From: CAVPCY01 sp963770765
Lineage (GTDB): Bacteria; Actinomycetota; Coriobacteriia; Anaerosomatales; PHET01
Direction of reading: 5' to 3'
DNA length: 64,000 nucleotides
Assembly (NCBI GenBank): GCA_963770765.1
Contig: CAVYQS010000006.1
Location: 67,911 to 131,910 of the forward strand
Shown here: piece after piece, positions 26,406-34,982 of the stretch
Position numbering within the stretch: the first letter of the stretch is position 1
Layout of the letters: the number at the start of each line of letters is the position of its first letter
Notes under the pieces: generated by a model
Databases searched by the model: none
The model's input: only the letters and a program-made list of their open reading frames with translations
Told to the model about the DNA's origin: nothing
Program-made: the position numbers and the translations under genes

Positions 26406-27998
26406 CTACTCTCGTGGCCGGGAGACGGCGGCGCCGGTCGAGCCGAAGAGAAGGCCGAGCGTCTCGGGTAAGCTGGGCAGCTCCGGAAGCCAGCCGCCGG
26501 TGTCGGTCGCCTCCACGCTCGCGGTGGGCTCCACGCCGCCGGTGGCGCCGACACTCTCGGTGGGACTCGCGCTCGCACTGGCGTCCGCGCTCGCGGTCGC
26601 GTCCACCGACGCGGTCGGCTCGACAGCCGGGCTCACGTCGACCGAGGCCGGCGGAACGGTGATCGTCTCGGACAACGATGCGCCTGCGAGCAAGGCCCCC
26701 TCGGACCCCGGCTGGGGATCGGGGTTGTGCACGTTGTAGCCTCCGGCGGTGTAGCTGTCGCCGTGGCAGCCGTAGCAGGACTGTGCGTCACCCGCGCGGT
26801 GTCCGTCGGTATCGGGGAGGCGCAAGACCCCGCCGTCGCGAGGCAGGCCCACGACCTCGTCTGCCGACGAGACCGCCGTGTACGTCCCGACTTCGCTGTC
26901 CCAGCCGGCCAACGTGTCACTCGTGGCGTGGCAGGTGAAGCAGAACGCGCGCACGCCAGCCGCGCTCGTGGTGTCGAGCGACGCTCCCCTTTCATCCGAG
27001 ATCAGGGAGGCGTTGCCGCGCTGGGAGCCGTGCGGGTTGTGGCACTCGAAGCACGGCAGCGGCGAGCCCACGGGAAGGGTTCCGCCGCTCGTGACGATGC
27101 GGTGTCCCGCCGATGCGGTCGTCTCGGTGGTCGCGAACTGCTTGATGTTCACGGGCGTCGTCGAGAAACCGCTCGGCTTCTGCCCGCCGTGGCAGGTGAA
27201 GCACAGTGCGGCGTAGCTGCCGTCGGCCTGGTCTGACGCGAGCGTGGACTGCGCCGGAACCGTGTAGGTGGTCACAAGGCCGTCGTAGGCATTCGCGCCA
27301 CCGTGCGAGGAGTGGCAGTAGAGGCACGAGCCCTGCTCGCGACCCACGGGCTCGCTCATCCCGACGGTCCGTGTCGTCTCGGGGATGAGCCGGTGAGCGT
27401 TGGAGGTGGATTCGTAGGTGGCCGACCCGGGCCACGTGCCGGCCACCGGATAGCCGGTCGCGTCACGCGTGGGCTCGGCGGTCGACGGGTAGCCCGGTCC
27501 GAACCACGCGTCGCTCGAGTCGTGGCAGGCAAGGCACAGTTCGCGTCCTGCCGAAGAGACCCCGGCCCCGTTGACGATGCGCGCCGGGATCATGCGCGCA
27601 TTCTCCGACGCACCGTGAATCTCGTGGCAGGTGGCGCAACCGTTGATGGTCGCAGTCCCGGGACCGTCGCCGTGAAGCGAGTGTCCGCTCGGGAGCCCGA
27701 ATGAGTTCTCGGGACCGCTCTCGATGTTGGTCGCGGTGGGGTCGGCGCCATCGTGACACCTGAGGCAGGATCCGCTCACCGAATCCTCACCATCCTCGGC
27801 ACGAAGAAGCAGCCGGTTGGCTGCGGCGTGCGTCGAATGACAGGAAGAACAGCTCGATGTCTGAACGGTCGAGCGGACGTGCGGTGTCTGAGCGACGGCC
27901 GGCGTGGTAGCGAACAGCGCGAATACGACCCCCGTCACCAGCGCGAACGCTGTGACCCGGCCGTATCGTCTCGCGAATCTGAGTGCTGCCCCGTCCAT
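26406..27998 (-). CDS. Secreted nonahaem c-type cytochrome
   Basis: 530 aa. Signal peptide FALVTGVVFALFATTPAVAQ, then nine CXXCH haem sites in doubled-CXXCH style: CSSCHSTH, CLRCH, CATCHEIH, CLACH, CLYCHSSH, CFTCH, CFECHNPH, CFTCH and CYGCH. Residues about 445-505 are a low-complexity Ser/Ala/Thr/Glu linker. The C-terminus reads LPELPSLPETLGLLFGSTGAAVSRPRE, a possible LPxT-like sorting or anchor segment. Likely an extracellular electron carrier. The start is uncertain: MDGAALRFARRYGR precedes the hydrophobic stretch. Last gene of the cytochrome cluster, after a 149-bp gap. Confidence 0.85.
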   Translation of the reverse strand: MDGAALRFARRYGRVTAFALVTGVVFALFATTPAVAQTPHVRSTVQTSSCSSCHSTHAAANRLLLRAEDGEDSVSGSCLRCHDGADPTATNIESGPENSFGLPSGHSLHGDGPGTATINGCATCHEIHGASENARMIPARIVNGAGVSSAGRELCLACHDSSDAWFGPGYPSTAEPTRDATGYPVAGTWPGSATYESTSNAHRLIPETTRTVGMSEPVGREQGSCLYCHSSHGGANAYDGLVTTYTVPAQSTLASDQADGSYAALCFTCHGGQKPSGFSTTPVNIKQFATTETTASAGHRIVTSGGTLPVGSPLPCFECHNPHGSQRGNASLISDERGASLDTTSAAGVRAFCFTCHATSDTLAGWDSEVGTYTAVSSADEVVGLPRDGGVLRLPDTDGHRAGDAQSCYGCHGDSYTAGGYNVHNPDPQPGSEGALLAGASLSETITVPPASVDVSPAVEPTASVDATASADASASASPTESVGATGGVEPTASVEATDTGGWLPELPSLPETLGLLFGSTGAAVSRPRE

Positions 27999-28147
27999 CT
28001 ACTGTCCCGTCTGCGGGAGGATGAGTCCCGGCAGACCTTATGAACGCAACAACCGCGCCAAGTCTTAGCTTGGATTAATGGGCATTGTGTGTCGGAATGC
28101 GCGGCAGGGAGAGGCTGCTGCCGAGCGGCAGTGACCCGGGCGCCGTG

Positions 28148-29173
28148 TCAGCTCGCGTGACACTCCACGCAGAACAGCGGCGCATGGCATTCGAAGCAGA
28201 AGGCCGCACCTTCATCGCGAACCTGCCGGTAGTGTTGCTTGACCCACGTGCCTTGCGAGGGGTCGTATGCCTTGTGGTGGCACATGCTGCACAGGTCAGG
28301 CTTCTCGTCATGGCAGCGCGCGCACACGGCGCGATCCCTCTGCGCTGACGCAGCGTGGCCGGTGGCACCGCGAGCCCACCCGTCCGGATGAGGCATCTCG
28401 ACGCCGTGACAGGTGGTACAGGACTCCTTCGTGTGACACAGCGTGCACTGCTCACGGTCGGACGCGGCCACCCGCCCGTGCCCCCGCTTCCACTTCGCGT
28501 CCTTGTGCGACGCAGGGCGCAGTTCGTACTCGTTGGGGTGGCAGACACCGCACTCAGCCGATGCCTCGGGTTGCTCGGCCGTGCCGTGGCATGTGAAGCA
28601 CTGGGCCATCAGCGAGATCGGACGCCCGCGCTGAGCATCCGGGTGCGCCGTATTCACGTGGCACGAGATGCACGAGCCGTTCCGCTCAGCGTGCTCGGCG
28701 TGCTTGATCAGGATCCGGAAGCCCGACGTCGCCTCGCGGTTGGGGTCGTGACACTCCAGGCAGTTGGCGTCCTGTACGGCCCATCCTCCGGTCTCGGAGG
28801 CCTGCTCTGACGATGGCGAGCTGCCCGAGAGGTGCCAGTAGAGGTCCCTGCCGATAAGGGCCGTCCGCGATACGAGGGCCCGGGGGGTCTGATACCACGG
28901 GCGCGGGGTCTCATGGCACTCAACGCAGGTGACCTGGACGTGAGCGGACTCAGACCACGAGGCGGCGCGGGGCTGCATCTCGTGGCACGACGCACAGAGT
29001 CGGGGCGAAGACGTGGCGAGATCCGCAGCGACGATGAAGGCGATCACGCCCACGACGATCGCGGCGATCGTCGCCACGCGGCGTGACAGCGGGCGGCGAG
29101 CGTGGTGGTCCGCAACAGCGTCGTGCCCACCGGGCGGCGGAGCCGGCTGCATGTCTTCGCGATCGTCGCTCAC
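28148..29173 (-). CDS. Membrane-anchored dodecahaem c-type cytochrome (NapC/NrfH-like N-terminus)
   Basis: 341 aa. One N-terminal helix (VATIAAIVVGVIAFIVAADLA) without a clear cleavage site, then 12 CXXCH motifs: CASCH, CVECH, CLECH, CISCH, CFTCH, CGVCH, CTLCH, CTTCH, CARCH, CSMCH, CFECH and CVECH. The first two, with SPRLCASCHEMQP and VTCVECHE, recall NapC/NirT quinol-oxidising cytochromes. Extracytoplasmic; likely relays electrons between the NrfCD module and a terminal partner. Separated by 28 nt from the upstream cytochrome gene. Confidence 0.88.
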   Translation of the reverse strand: MSDDREDMQPAPPPGGHDAVADHHARRPLSRRVATIAAIVVGVIAFIVAADLATSSPRLCASCHEMQPRAASWSESAHVQVTCVECHETPRPWYQTPRALVSRTALIGRDLYWHLSGSSPSSEQASETGGWAVQDANCLECHDPNREATSGFRILIKHAEHAERNGSCISCHVNTAHPDAQRGRPISLMAQCFTCHGTAEQPEASAECGVCHPNEYELRPASHKDAKWKRGHGRVAASDREQCTLCHTKESCTTCHGVEMPHPDGWARGATGHAASAQRDRAVCARCHDEKPDLCSMCHHKAYDPSQGTWVKQHYRQVRDEGAAFCFECHAPLFCVECHAS

Positions 29174-29201
29174 GCGCCGCCCTCCTCCTTCGCCTGTGCT
29201 G

Positions 29202-30122
29202 CTACTCGACGATCTTCAGTGCCGGGTCGAAGTTGTCATCGGGCACCTCGCCATGGCAGCGTATACAGAAGTCGGCCGCATGGCACGCCTCGCAGCCGCG
29301 ATGCTGCTTGACCCGCTCGCCGTGGACCGCTCGCCAGTCGTCGCCGTGCGACGCGGGCTTGCGCGCATGACAGTCGGCGCACCAGTCCTCTGTCCACTTG
29401 TGGCAGCTTTGGCAGTCGGGGTCGTTCGCCCGCTCCGCGTGAACGACTCCCCAGTCAGCGGCCTGATGGCTCTCGGGTGCGGCCTTCTCGGTGTGGCAGG
29501 CAGTGCAGCTGTCCTTGGCGGTGTCACCGTTGTGGCACGTCAGGCAGCCGGACATCGGAGGAGTGTGCTTGCCTTCGGGACTGAGCTCATGCACCAGATA
29601 GTCGTGGCACTCGACACACTCCATCTTGAGGATGCTGACGTGAGCGCGGTGCGGAATCTGGAGGTCACCCTTGGGCGAGACCGTGCGCAGATCGCTGTGG
29701 CAGGCGAGACACGATTCGTTCGTCGGCCGGGCGAAGACCTTGGGCTCACGCGAACGGTTCACGAGCGACAGGTAGAACTCGCCCACCATCCGTGTCCGGT
29801 AGAGCACCTGAGGAAGCACCCCGGGCTTCACGTGGCACCCTTCGCAGCCGGCCTCGACATGTGTCGACGTCGACCACGGCACGTACTTCTCGGCCAGGGC
29901 GGGAGATCGGCCGAAGAACGCGGGACGGGTCGCGATGTAGCCGGGGACGATCACGAGGACGAGGATGGCGAGCACCGCGATGCCGCCGCGCATGAGCAAC
30001 CGGCGCCTGCGGGAGCGATCAGGACCCGAAGGCTCGGGAGCGGGGTCCATGGGGACCGATTCGTCTGTCGTGTCATGGGCCAACGGCGTTCCCTTGTCTC
30101 GGGCCTTCCCCCATCCGGCCAT
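29202..30122 (-). CDS. Membrane-anchored nonahaem c-type cytochrome
   Basis: 306 aa from ATG 30122, which overlaps the preceding stop by one base (TGATG), implying translational coupling. Helix LLMRGGIAVLAILVLVIVPGYIA anchors it; nine CXXCH follow: CEGCH, CLACH, CVECH, CLTCH, CTACH, CQSCH, CADCH, CEACH and CIRCH. It is a paralogue of the next two cytochromes upstream: all share STxxxAGC/VTC start, an 'IPHRAH'/'IPHPAH' segment and a DWCADCHARKPASH-type block. A tandem duplication series is likely. Confidence 0.88.
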   Translation of the reverse strand: MAGWGKARDKGTPLAHDTTDESVPMDPAPEPSGPDRSRRRRLLMRGGIAVLAILVLVIVPGYIATRPAFFGRSPALAEKYVPWSTSTHVEAGCEGCHVKPGVLPQVLYRTRMVGEFYLSLVNRSREPKVFARPTNESCLACHSDLRTVSPKGDLQIPHRAHVSILKMECVECHDYLVHELSPEGKHTPPMSGCLTCHNGDTAKDSCTACHTEKAAPESHQAADWGVVHAERANDPDCQSCHKWTEDWCADCHARKPASHGDDWRAVHGERVKQHRGCEACHAADFCIRCHGEVPDDNFDPALKIVE

Positions 30123-30895
30123 CAGTGGCACTCGTCGCAGAACTTCTGGCCGCCGTGACACACGAGGCAGCCCTCGCCACGCTTCAGGGCGTGCGGTGCG
30201 TGGTCCGTCTTCCAGTTGCCCACGTGCGAAGCGGGTCGCTTCTTGTGGCAATCGTCGCAGTACTCCGGAGTCCAGTCGTGGCACGCGCCGCAGTCTTGAG
30301 ACTCGGCGAGATCACCGTGGACAGCCAGCCAGTCCCCCTGCTCATGGGTCTCGGGGACCTGCTTCTGGGTGTGGCACTTCACGCACTCGTTACCGGCCTT
30401 GTCCCCGTCATGGCACTGTTCGAGGCACAGCTCCATCTCCGGGCGGTTGAAGCCGCGTCGGTTCTCGGAATGCACGAGGTCCTTGTGGCACTCGCCGCAC
30501 TGCATGTCGAGGACTTCGACGTGTGCGCGGTGAGGAATCAGCAGGTCGCCGCTGGGCGCCACCTTGCGGTAGTTCGTGTGGCATTGCTGGCAGGCCTCAC
30601 GGCTGGGACTCTGCAGCAGGTTGGTCTCACTGGGGCCTTGGACGAGCTGAGAGTAGAACGCCGGTACCGATCTGGCGGCGAACGTCATGAAGCCGCGAAC
30701 CCCGGGCTCGACGTGGCATTCGACACACGTGACGCGCGAATGCGTGGAGACGGCCCAGTGGTCCATCCGGTCCACCAGCGCAGGGTAACGCTTGTAGTAA
30801 CCCGGTTGCAGCATCGAGATCGCCGGCAGCACGAGCAGCACGACGACCACGACGGCGAGGCCGATGGCGCCCCATATGAGCAGCCTGCGCCGCAC
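30122..30895 (-). CDS. Membrane-anchored c-type cytochrome, 8 CXXCH plus one CX3CH
   Basis: 257 aa from GTG 30895, one base overlapping the upstream stop (TAGTG), with AAGGAG 8 nt upstream; an earlier in-frame start would run into the preceding gene. Anchor helix LLIWGAIGLAVVVVVLLVLPAISML. Haem sites: CVECH, CQQCH, CGECH, CLEQCH (three residues between Cys), CVKCH, CGACH, CDDCH, CLVCH and CDECH at the very C-terminus. Paralogue of its downstream neighbour; CLEQCH replaces the CLTCH found there. Confidence 0.87.
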   Translation of the reverse strand: MRRRLLIWGAIGLAVVVVVLLVLPAISMLQPGYYKRYPALVDRMDHWAVSTHSRVTCVECHVEPGVRGFMTFAARSVPAFYSQLVQGPSETNLLQSPSREACQQCHTNYRKVAPSGDLLIPHRAHVEVLDMQCGECHKDLVHSENRRGFNRPEMELCLEQCHDGDKAGNECVKCHTQKQVPETHEQGDWLAVHGDLAESQDCGACHDWTPEYCDDCHKKRPASHVGNWKTDHAPHALKRGEGCLVCHGGQKFCDECH

Positions 30896-31911
30896 TACTC
30901 CATCTCCTTGAACTGGCGGTGACAGTCCTCGCAGTACGCAACCTCGTGGCACGCCAGGCAGCGCGGATCCTCAACGCTCGTGGACTGCTTCGAGTGGCGG
31001 CCTATCCACGTATCGGTCGACCCGTGGAACGAGGGGCGATCGCGGTGGCACTCGTCGCATTCGCCCTCCGACTGATGGCACAGCAGGCAGTTCGCCGGGT
31101 TCTTGAGCGCCTCGGCCCCGTGGTACTCGGCGGTCCACTCAGGCTTGACGTGCAGCTCCTCGATGGGCCTCATGCCGGTCTCGACGACCTGCCCTTGGAA
31201 CTCGGGACGCACCCCGGTGGTGTGGCACGTCTGGCACTGGTCGACCTGGTGGCACGACTCGAGGCATGCGCTTTCGCCGGCCTTCTCGACAGTCGCAGGG
31301 TGCTCGGTCCGCCACTGCTCGCCGGACTCATGCAAGATGTGGTGGCAGTCGAAACACTGATCGGCGGTCTTGGTACCCACATGGCACCCGTAGGCGACGC
31401 ACACCCCCGAGAACGGCATCTCCTTGTGCTTGTCGAGATACGTCTCGAGGTGCGCGGTCCACTTGTGACAGTCGACGCAGTTTCGCGTCTCGCTGGCCAC
31501 CCGAAGGTGCGCGGGGTGCGGGATGCGGTCGGTGCGGTTGGTCTCGGTGCTCCACTCGTCTTCGTGGCAGGCCAGACACGCCTCGCGGGTGGGCGGCTCG
31601 AAGGTGAAGTAGCTCGGTGTGGTGTCGGTGGTGACGAAGCTCGTATAGTAGTCGGCTATCAGCTGGACCCCGTTGGCGACGGGACGCGTCTGGTGACACT
31701 CGCGGCACCCGATGCCCTCGTGTGCAGAGTCCTCAAGGTTCACATAGCGCCGCTCGAGCGTGTGGTAGCGCGAGAAGAACTGGGCGTTCGACGTGGCAAC
31801 GAGCGGCACCGCGATGGCCAGCAGCACGAACGCCACGACGGAGACGGCGACGATGCCGATGATTCGGGACCTGCGCACCCCGGACTCAGGCCGCGCCTCG
31901 CGCGCGCTCAC
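30895..31911 (-). CDS. Membrane-anchored c-type cytochrome, 9 CXXCH plus CX4CH and CX3CH
   Basis: 338 aa. Anchor helix IIGIVAVSVVAFVLLAIAVPLVA. Haem sites: CRECH, CLACH, CVDCH, CVAYGCH (four between Cys), CFDCH, CLESCH (three between), CQTCH, CLLCH, CDECH, CLACH and CEDCH, eleven in all. N-terminal ~90 residues resemble NapC-type quinol-interacting cytochromes (HTLERRYVNLEDSAHEGIGCRECHQ). First of three paralogous cytochromes; it follows nrfD by 7 nt, so it is the likely direct electron acceptor. Confidence 0.87.
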   Translation of the reverse strand: MSAREARPESGVRRSRIIGIVAVSVVAFVLLAIAVPLVATSNAQFFSRYHTLERRYVNLEDSAHEGIGCRECHQTRPVANGVQLIADYYTSFVTTDTTPSYFTFEPPTREACLACHEDEWSTETNRTDRIPHPAHLRVASETRNCVDCHKWTAHLETYLDKHKEMPFSGVCVAYGCHVGTKTADQCFDCHHILHESGEQWRTEHPATVEKAGESACLESCHQVDQCQTCHTTGVRPEFQGQVVETGMRPIEELHVKPEWTAEYHGAEALKNPANCLLCHQSEGECDECHRDRPSFHGSTDTWIGRHSKQSTSVEDPRCLACHEVAYCEDCHRQFKEME

Positions 31912-31918
31912 TGCTGGA

Positions 31919-33185
31919 TCACCCGGCCTCGAGGGCGCGTTCGGGGGCGACCTCGCCGTACGAGTGGCCGTGGGCGTGGGCGTCGAGCTCTTCCTGAGGC
32001 ACCTCGAGGGGCAGCACCTTGGCCGCGAACGTCATGATCAACAACCCGAGCGCCAGCAGACCGAGCGCGATCAGTACCTCGACCAGGCTGGGAACGTACA
32101 CCGGCGCCGGTTGACCGAGCGGGTTGATCGCGAAGCCCATCGCCATGAGCGAGTAGCGCTTGAGGAAGATGGCGACCACGTACATCGCGGCGGCCGTGAG
32201 CTGGATCGCCGGAAGGTGTCGCGTCTTGCGACCTGCGAGCAGGCCGAAGGCGGTGAAGCCCAGCACGAGCACCGGAAGGAACGCGAACGCGTAGGTGCCG
32301 CCCAAGAGGAACTCGTCGAAGCGCAGCGTATGCCCGGGCTTGGCGGATGTCGGCCAGTAGATCACGAGGATCTCCACGATCGAGCAGGAACAGGTCGATG
32401 ATGATGACCGTGGCCAGCAGCGTCGAGAGGCTGCGGAACATGCTCGCCTTGAACTTCATCACACCGAAGTGCTGCATGATGTAGGCGGAGATCATCAGCA
32501 AGGCGATGCCCGAGGCGGTTGCCGATGTCAGGAAGATCGGCACCATGACCGCGGAGTTCCACAGCTCGCGCGACTTGTTGAGCGCCAGCACGAAGGCGGT
32601 CGTGGTGTGCAGGTACACCGCGAACGGCAACGCGATGAGCGTCATGCGCGTGGCGAGCTTCTCCCCGCCCTTGCCGGTGATCAGGATCCACAGGTCGACG
32701 AAGCAGATGATCATGTAGATGTTCGCCGCGCTACCGGTGTAGACGAACGGCGAAGACGGGTTGGGCGTGAGCAGCATGAAGATCGCCCGCCACGGGCGCT
32801 CCATGTCGGTGATGATTCCGAGCAGCGCCAACATCACGAGCACACCCGCCTGCAGCACCGCCAGACGTGCGAGTGGCCGATACTGCTCGGCACCGAAGAG
32901 ATGCACGCTCGCGTAGACCACGAGCCCGCCTGCCGAGAGGCCCACGTAGTACATGTAGTTGGTGAACCACAGGCCCCACGGGTACGTGTCCCGCATCGCC
33001 ATCACCGAGCCGCCGTTGGTCATCGCCGCGCCCCATGCCATCACGCCCAGAATCAGGAGGGTGAACAGCATCGAGACGAACGCCCAGTAGCGCGGGCCGG
33101 CGACCTTGAGGGAACCCAAGTCGAAGTCGATCCCGATGAAGTGGAAGATTCCGGTGCGCGTGGCGGATGCGGGAACGTCAGTCAC
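31919..33185 (-). CDS. nrfD: NrfD/PsrC-like quinone-interacting membrane subunit, one frameshift
   Basis: The N-terminal two-thirds and the C-terminal third are in different frames and join at about 32381, where one extra base (CTC-G-ATC) must be removed to give IDLFLLIVEILVIYWPTSAKPGH. Joined length is about 422 aa, with eight or more helices typical of NrfD/PsrC: YPWGLWFTNYMYYVGLSAGGLVVYASVHLFG, CFVDLWILITG, and a C-terminal KRYSLMAMGF. Exchanges electrons with menaquinone in the membrane. It overlaps the Fe-S subunit gene by 8 bp. Confidence 0.87.
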
Positions 33186-34095
33186 GTCTCATCACCCCAC
33201 ATACCAGATCATCGGGATCGTTGCCGACCTCTTCTTTGAGCCGCCACACCCGGCGTGTCTTGAGCAGGATCGAGACCGCACTCTCCGGATCGTTCAGGTC
33301 GCCGAAGGTGCGCGCGCCGACGGGACAGGCCTCCGTGCAAGCCGTGGTCTGGCCGTTGCGCGTGCGCTGGATACAGAACGTGCACTTCTCGACGACACCC
33401 GCCTTCTCCTCCAAGGGCACCGTGGGGTTCACCTCGTCCTCGGGAACCTCGGGCTCGACCCAGTTGAAGTGGCGTGCGTCATACGGGCAGGTGACCATGC
33501 AGTTGCGGCACGCGATGCACTTCTCATAGTCGATGACCACGATGCCGTCGGGCTCTTTCCACGTGGCGATCACGGGGCAGCCGTACACGCAGGTGGGCTT
33601 CGCGCACTGCATGCACTGGACCGGCATGTACCACTTGTCGGGACGACCGGCCTCCTCGTAGTTCAGGTCGGCGTGCTCGATGTCGACCTTGCCCAGATCC
33701 ATCTCGAGGACCTGGATGTAGGTGAAGCCTGAGTTCCGGCCGATGTTGTTCTCTTTCACGCATGCGTAGACGCACCTGCGGCATCCGATGCATGCCTTCA
33801 CATCGATGACCATGCCCCACTTCTGCTTGCCCGCGGGCTCGGCGTAGTGGGGCGGCTTACCCGGATAGTTGATGGCCTGGTCGTGCTCGATGATCTCCGC
33901 GATGCCTTCGTTACCCTCGGCCACCTCCCCGGCCTCTGAGGCTCCGGCCACAGAGATGGCAGCGGGTATGGCGCCCGCGGCGAACAACCCCGCGGCGGCA
34001 CCGATGCCTTCAAAGAACCGCCGCCGCGACAGAGTGCAGCCTGCGGGCAGCAGCTCGTCGTCTTGTGCGGCGGCCGGCTTCTTGTCTTCGATCAT
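33178..34095 (-). CDS. Tat-exported 4x[4Fe-4S] ferredoxin subunit (NrfC/PsrB-like)
   Basis: 305 aa from ATG 34095, overlapping the upstream stop (ATGA). A twin-arginine signal is visible (TLSRRRFFEGIGAAAGLFAAGAIPAA), so it folds before export and sits outside the membrane. Four cluster motifs follow: CIGCRRCVYAC, CMQCAKPTCVYGCP, CIACRNCMVTCPYD and CTFC...CTEACP. Pairs with NrfD, and no molybdopterin catalytic subunit is encoded nearby, so its partner is presumably the cytochromes. Organisation recalls Cbc/Hmc-type quinone:cytochrome modules. Confidence 0.92.
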   Translation of the reverse strand: MIEDKKPAAAQDDELLPAGCTLSRRRFFEGIGAAAGLFAAGAIPAAISVAGASEAGEVAEGNEGIAEIIEHDQAINYPGKPPHYAEPAGKQKWGMVIDVKACIGCRRCVYACVKENNIGRNSGFTYIQVLEMDLGKVDIEHADLNYEEAGRPDKWYMPVQCMQCAKPTCVYGCPVIATWKEPDGIVVIDYEKCIACRNCMVTCPYDARHFNWVEPEVPEDEVNPTVPLEEKAGVVEKCTFCIQRTRNGQTTACTEACPVGARTFGDLNDPESAVSILLKTRRVWRLKEEVGNDPDDLVCGVMRRD

Positions 34096-34838
34096 CGCTT
34101 GGACCTTCCCGAGATCATGAACCCGACCATGCCCAGCGCCGCGACGGCACCGATCGCGGCGGCGACCGTAAGCCACGTCGGGGTGTAGACGGGAGGAGGT
34201 ACGGGCGGCGAGGCCATGGGCTTGAACGGCTCGCGAGCTGAGACCGCCCTTACCTCGACACCGGTGCCTTGGAACGGAGGCAGCGCCGGCACGTAGATCC
34301 ATGACGGAGTGTGCGGGTCGTGGCAACCGGCCGAGGTGCACTTCTCGGCTTGCTTGCCGTGAATGCCGACCTGCCACTGGTTGTACTTCTCGAAGTGGCA
34401 GCGCTGGCAGACGCGCGAGACATCCCCGGTGATGTCGACGAACGTGCCGTCTGGCAGCAACAGCTTGCCGGGGTCTTTGGTCGGCGCATCGTGACAGGCG
34501 AGACACGCCTTGTCGCCCTCACCGAGTATGTCGTGCTTCTCGAGTTCGATCTCGTGCTTCTCGAACCCGTTGGGGAGCGGTTTCGTGGGTTCCCCGTCCG
34601 CGCCCACCGTCACGGGGTGACAGTCGGTACAGGGGTGGAAGGCGAGCTCGCCAGTCGAGGACTTGCCCGCGGATGCAGATGCCGAGAACGTCAGGATGAT
34701 CAGCATCGTGACGGCGAGCACTCCAGCCATGAATGCCAGACGTGACACTCGGAGGCGTGGCCGCCGGCCGGACACTGTGTGCACTGAGACTGCGTCTATG
34801 GCGCTCTCACCACCCAGTCTGTTGAACGGACGCTGCAA
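34092..34838 (-). CDS. Tetrahaem c-type cytochrome with N- and C-terminal membrane segments
   Basis: Up to 248 aa. Hydrophobic signal/anchor LAFMAGVLAVTMLIILTFSASASA near residues 34-57 and a C-terminal helix (WLTVAAAIGAVAALGMVGFMISG). Haem sites CTDCH, CLACH, CQRCH and CTSAGCH, the last with four residues between Cys. The only start giving the full frame is TTG 34838; internal GTG codons are alternatives. First gene of the cluster: it precedes the Tat Fe-S and NrfD subunits in the order seen for Cbc-type menaquinol:cytochrome complexes (comparison from memory). Confidence 0.8.
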   Translation of the reverse strand: MQRPFNRLGGESAIDAVSVHTVSGRRPRLRVSRLAFMAGVLAVTMLIILTFSASASAGKSSTGELAFHPCTDCHPVTVGADGEPTKPLPNGFEKHEIELEKHDILGEGDKACLACHDAPTKDPGKLLLPDGTFVDITGDVSRVCQRCHFEKYNQWQVGIHGKQAEKCTSAGCHDPHTPSWIYVPALPPFQGTGVEVRAVSAREPFKPMASPPVPPPVYTPTWLTVAAAIGAVAALGMVGFMISGRSKR

Positions 34839-34885
34839 TCGCTGATGACACTAGCAGGAGCCTCGACCACGGCTATTCGCGTGGT

Positions 34886-34912
34886 ATTACCGAAATGTTA
34901 GGGTTGTGTTAG
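34886..34912 (+). promoter_or_regulatory. Candidate response-regulator operator, copy A
   Basis: Reads ATTACCG, 3 nt, TGTTAGGGTTGTGT, 1 nt, AG. Contains three half-sites TTACCG, TTAGGG and TTAGCG starting exactly 11 bp apart (34887, 34898, 34909), the direct-repeat layout used by PhoB/OmpR-type regulators. Lies in the 144-bp divergent region between the cytochrome operon and the response-regulator gene. A near-identical copy lies at 37483-37509 in inverse orientation. Confidence 0.7.
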
Positions 34913-34982
34913 CGGCGATCGGCGTCGCACTCGGTATTCTTCTTCGCGTAGCGGACCAACCCTGTCACAGGAGCGTGTCGAC

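Noticed and set aside
33178..34506. A longer frame for the Fe-S subunit starting at 34506
   Set aside because: It runs through the tetrahaem gene in another frame; ATG 34095 overlaps the tetrahaem stop and begins with a clear Tat signal.
30895..34838. Nitrite reductase (Nrf) operon
   Set aside because: NrfC- and NrfD-like subunits are present, but no NrfA: none of the cytochromes has the CXXCK catalytic haem motif.
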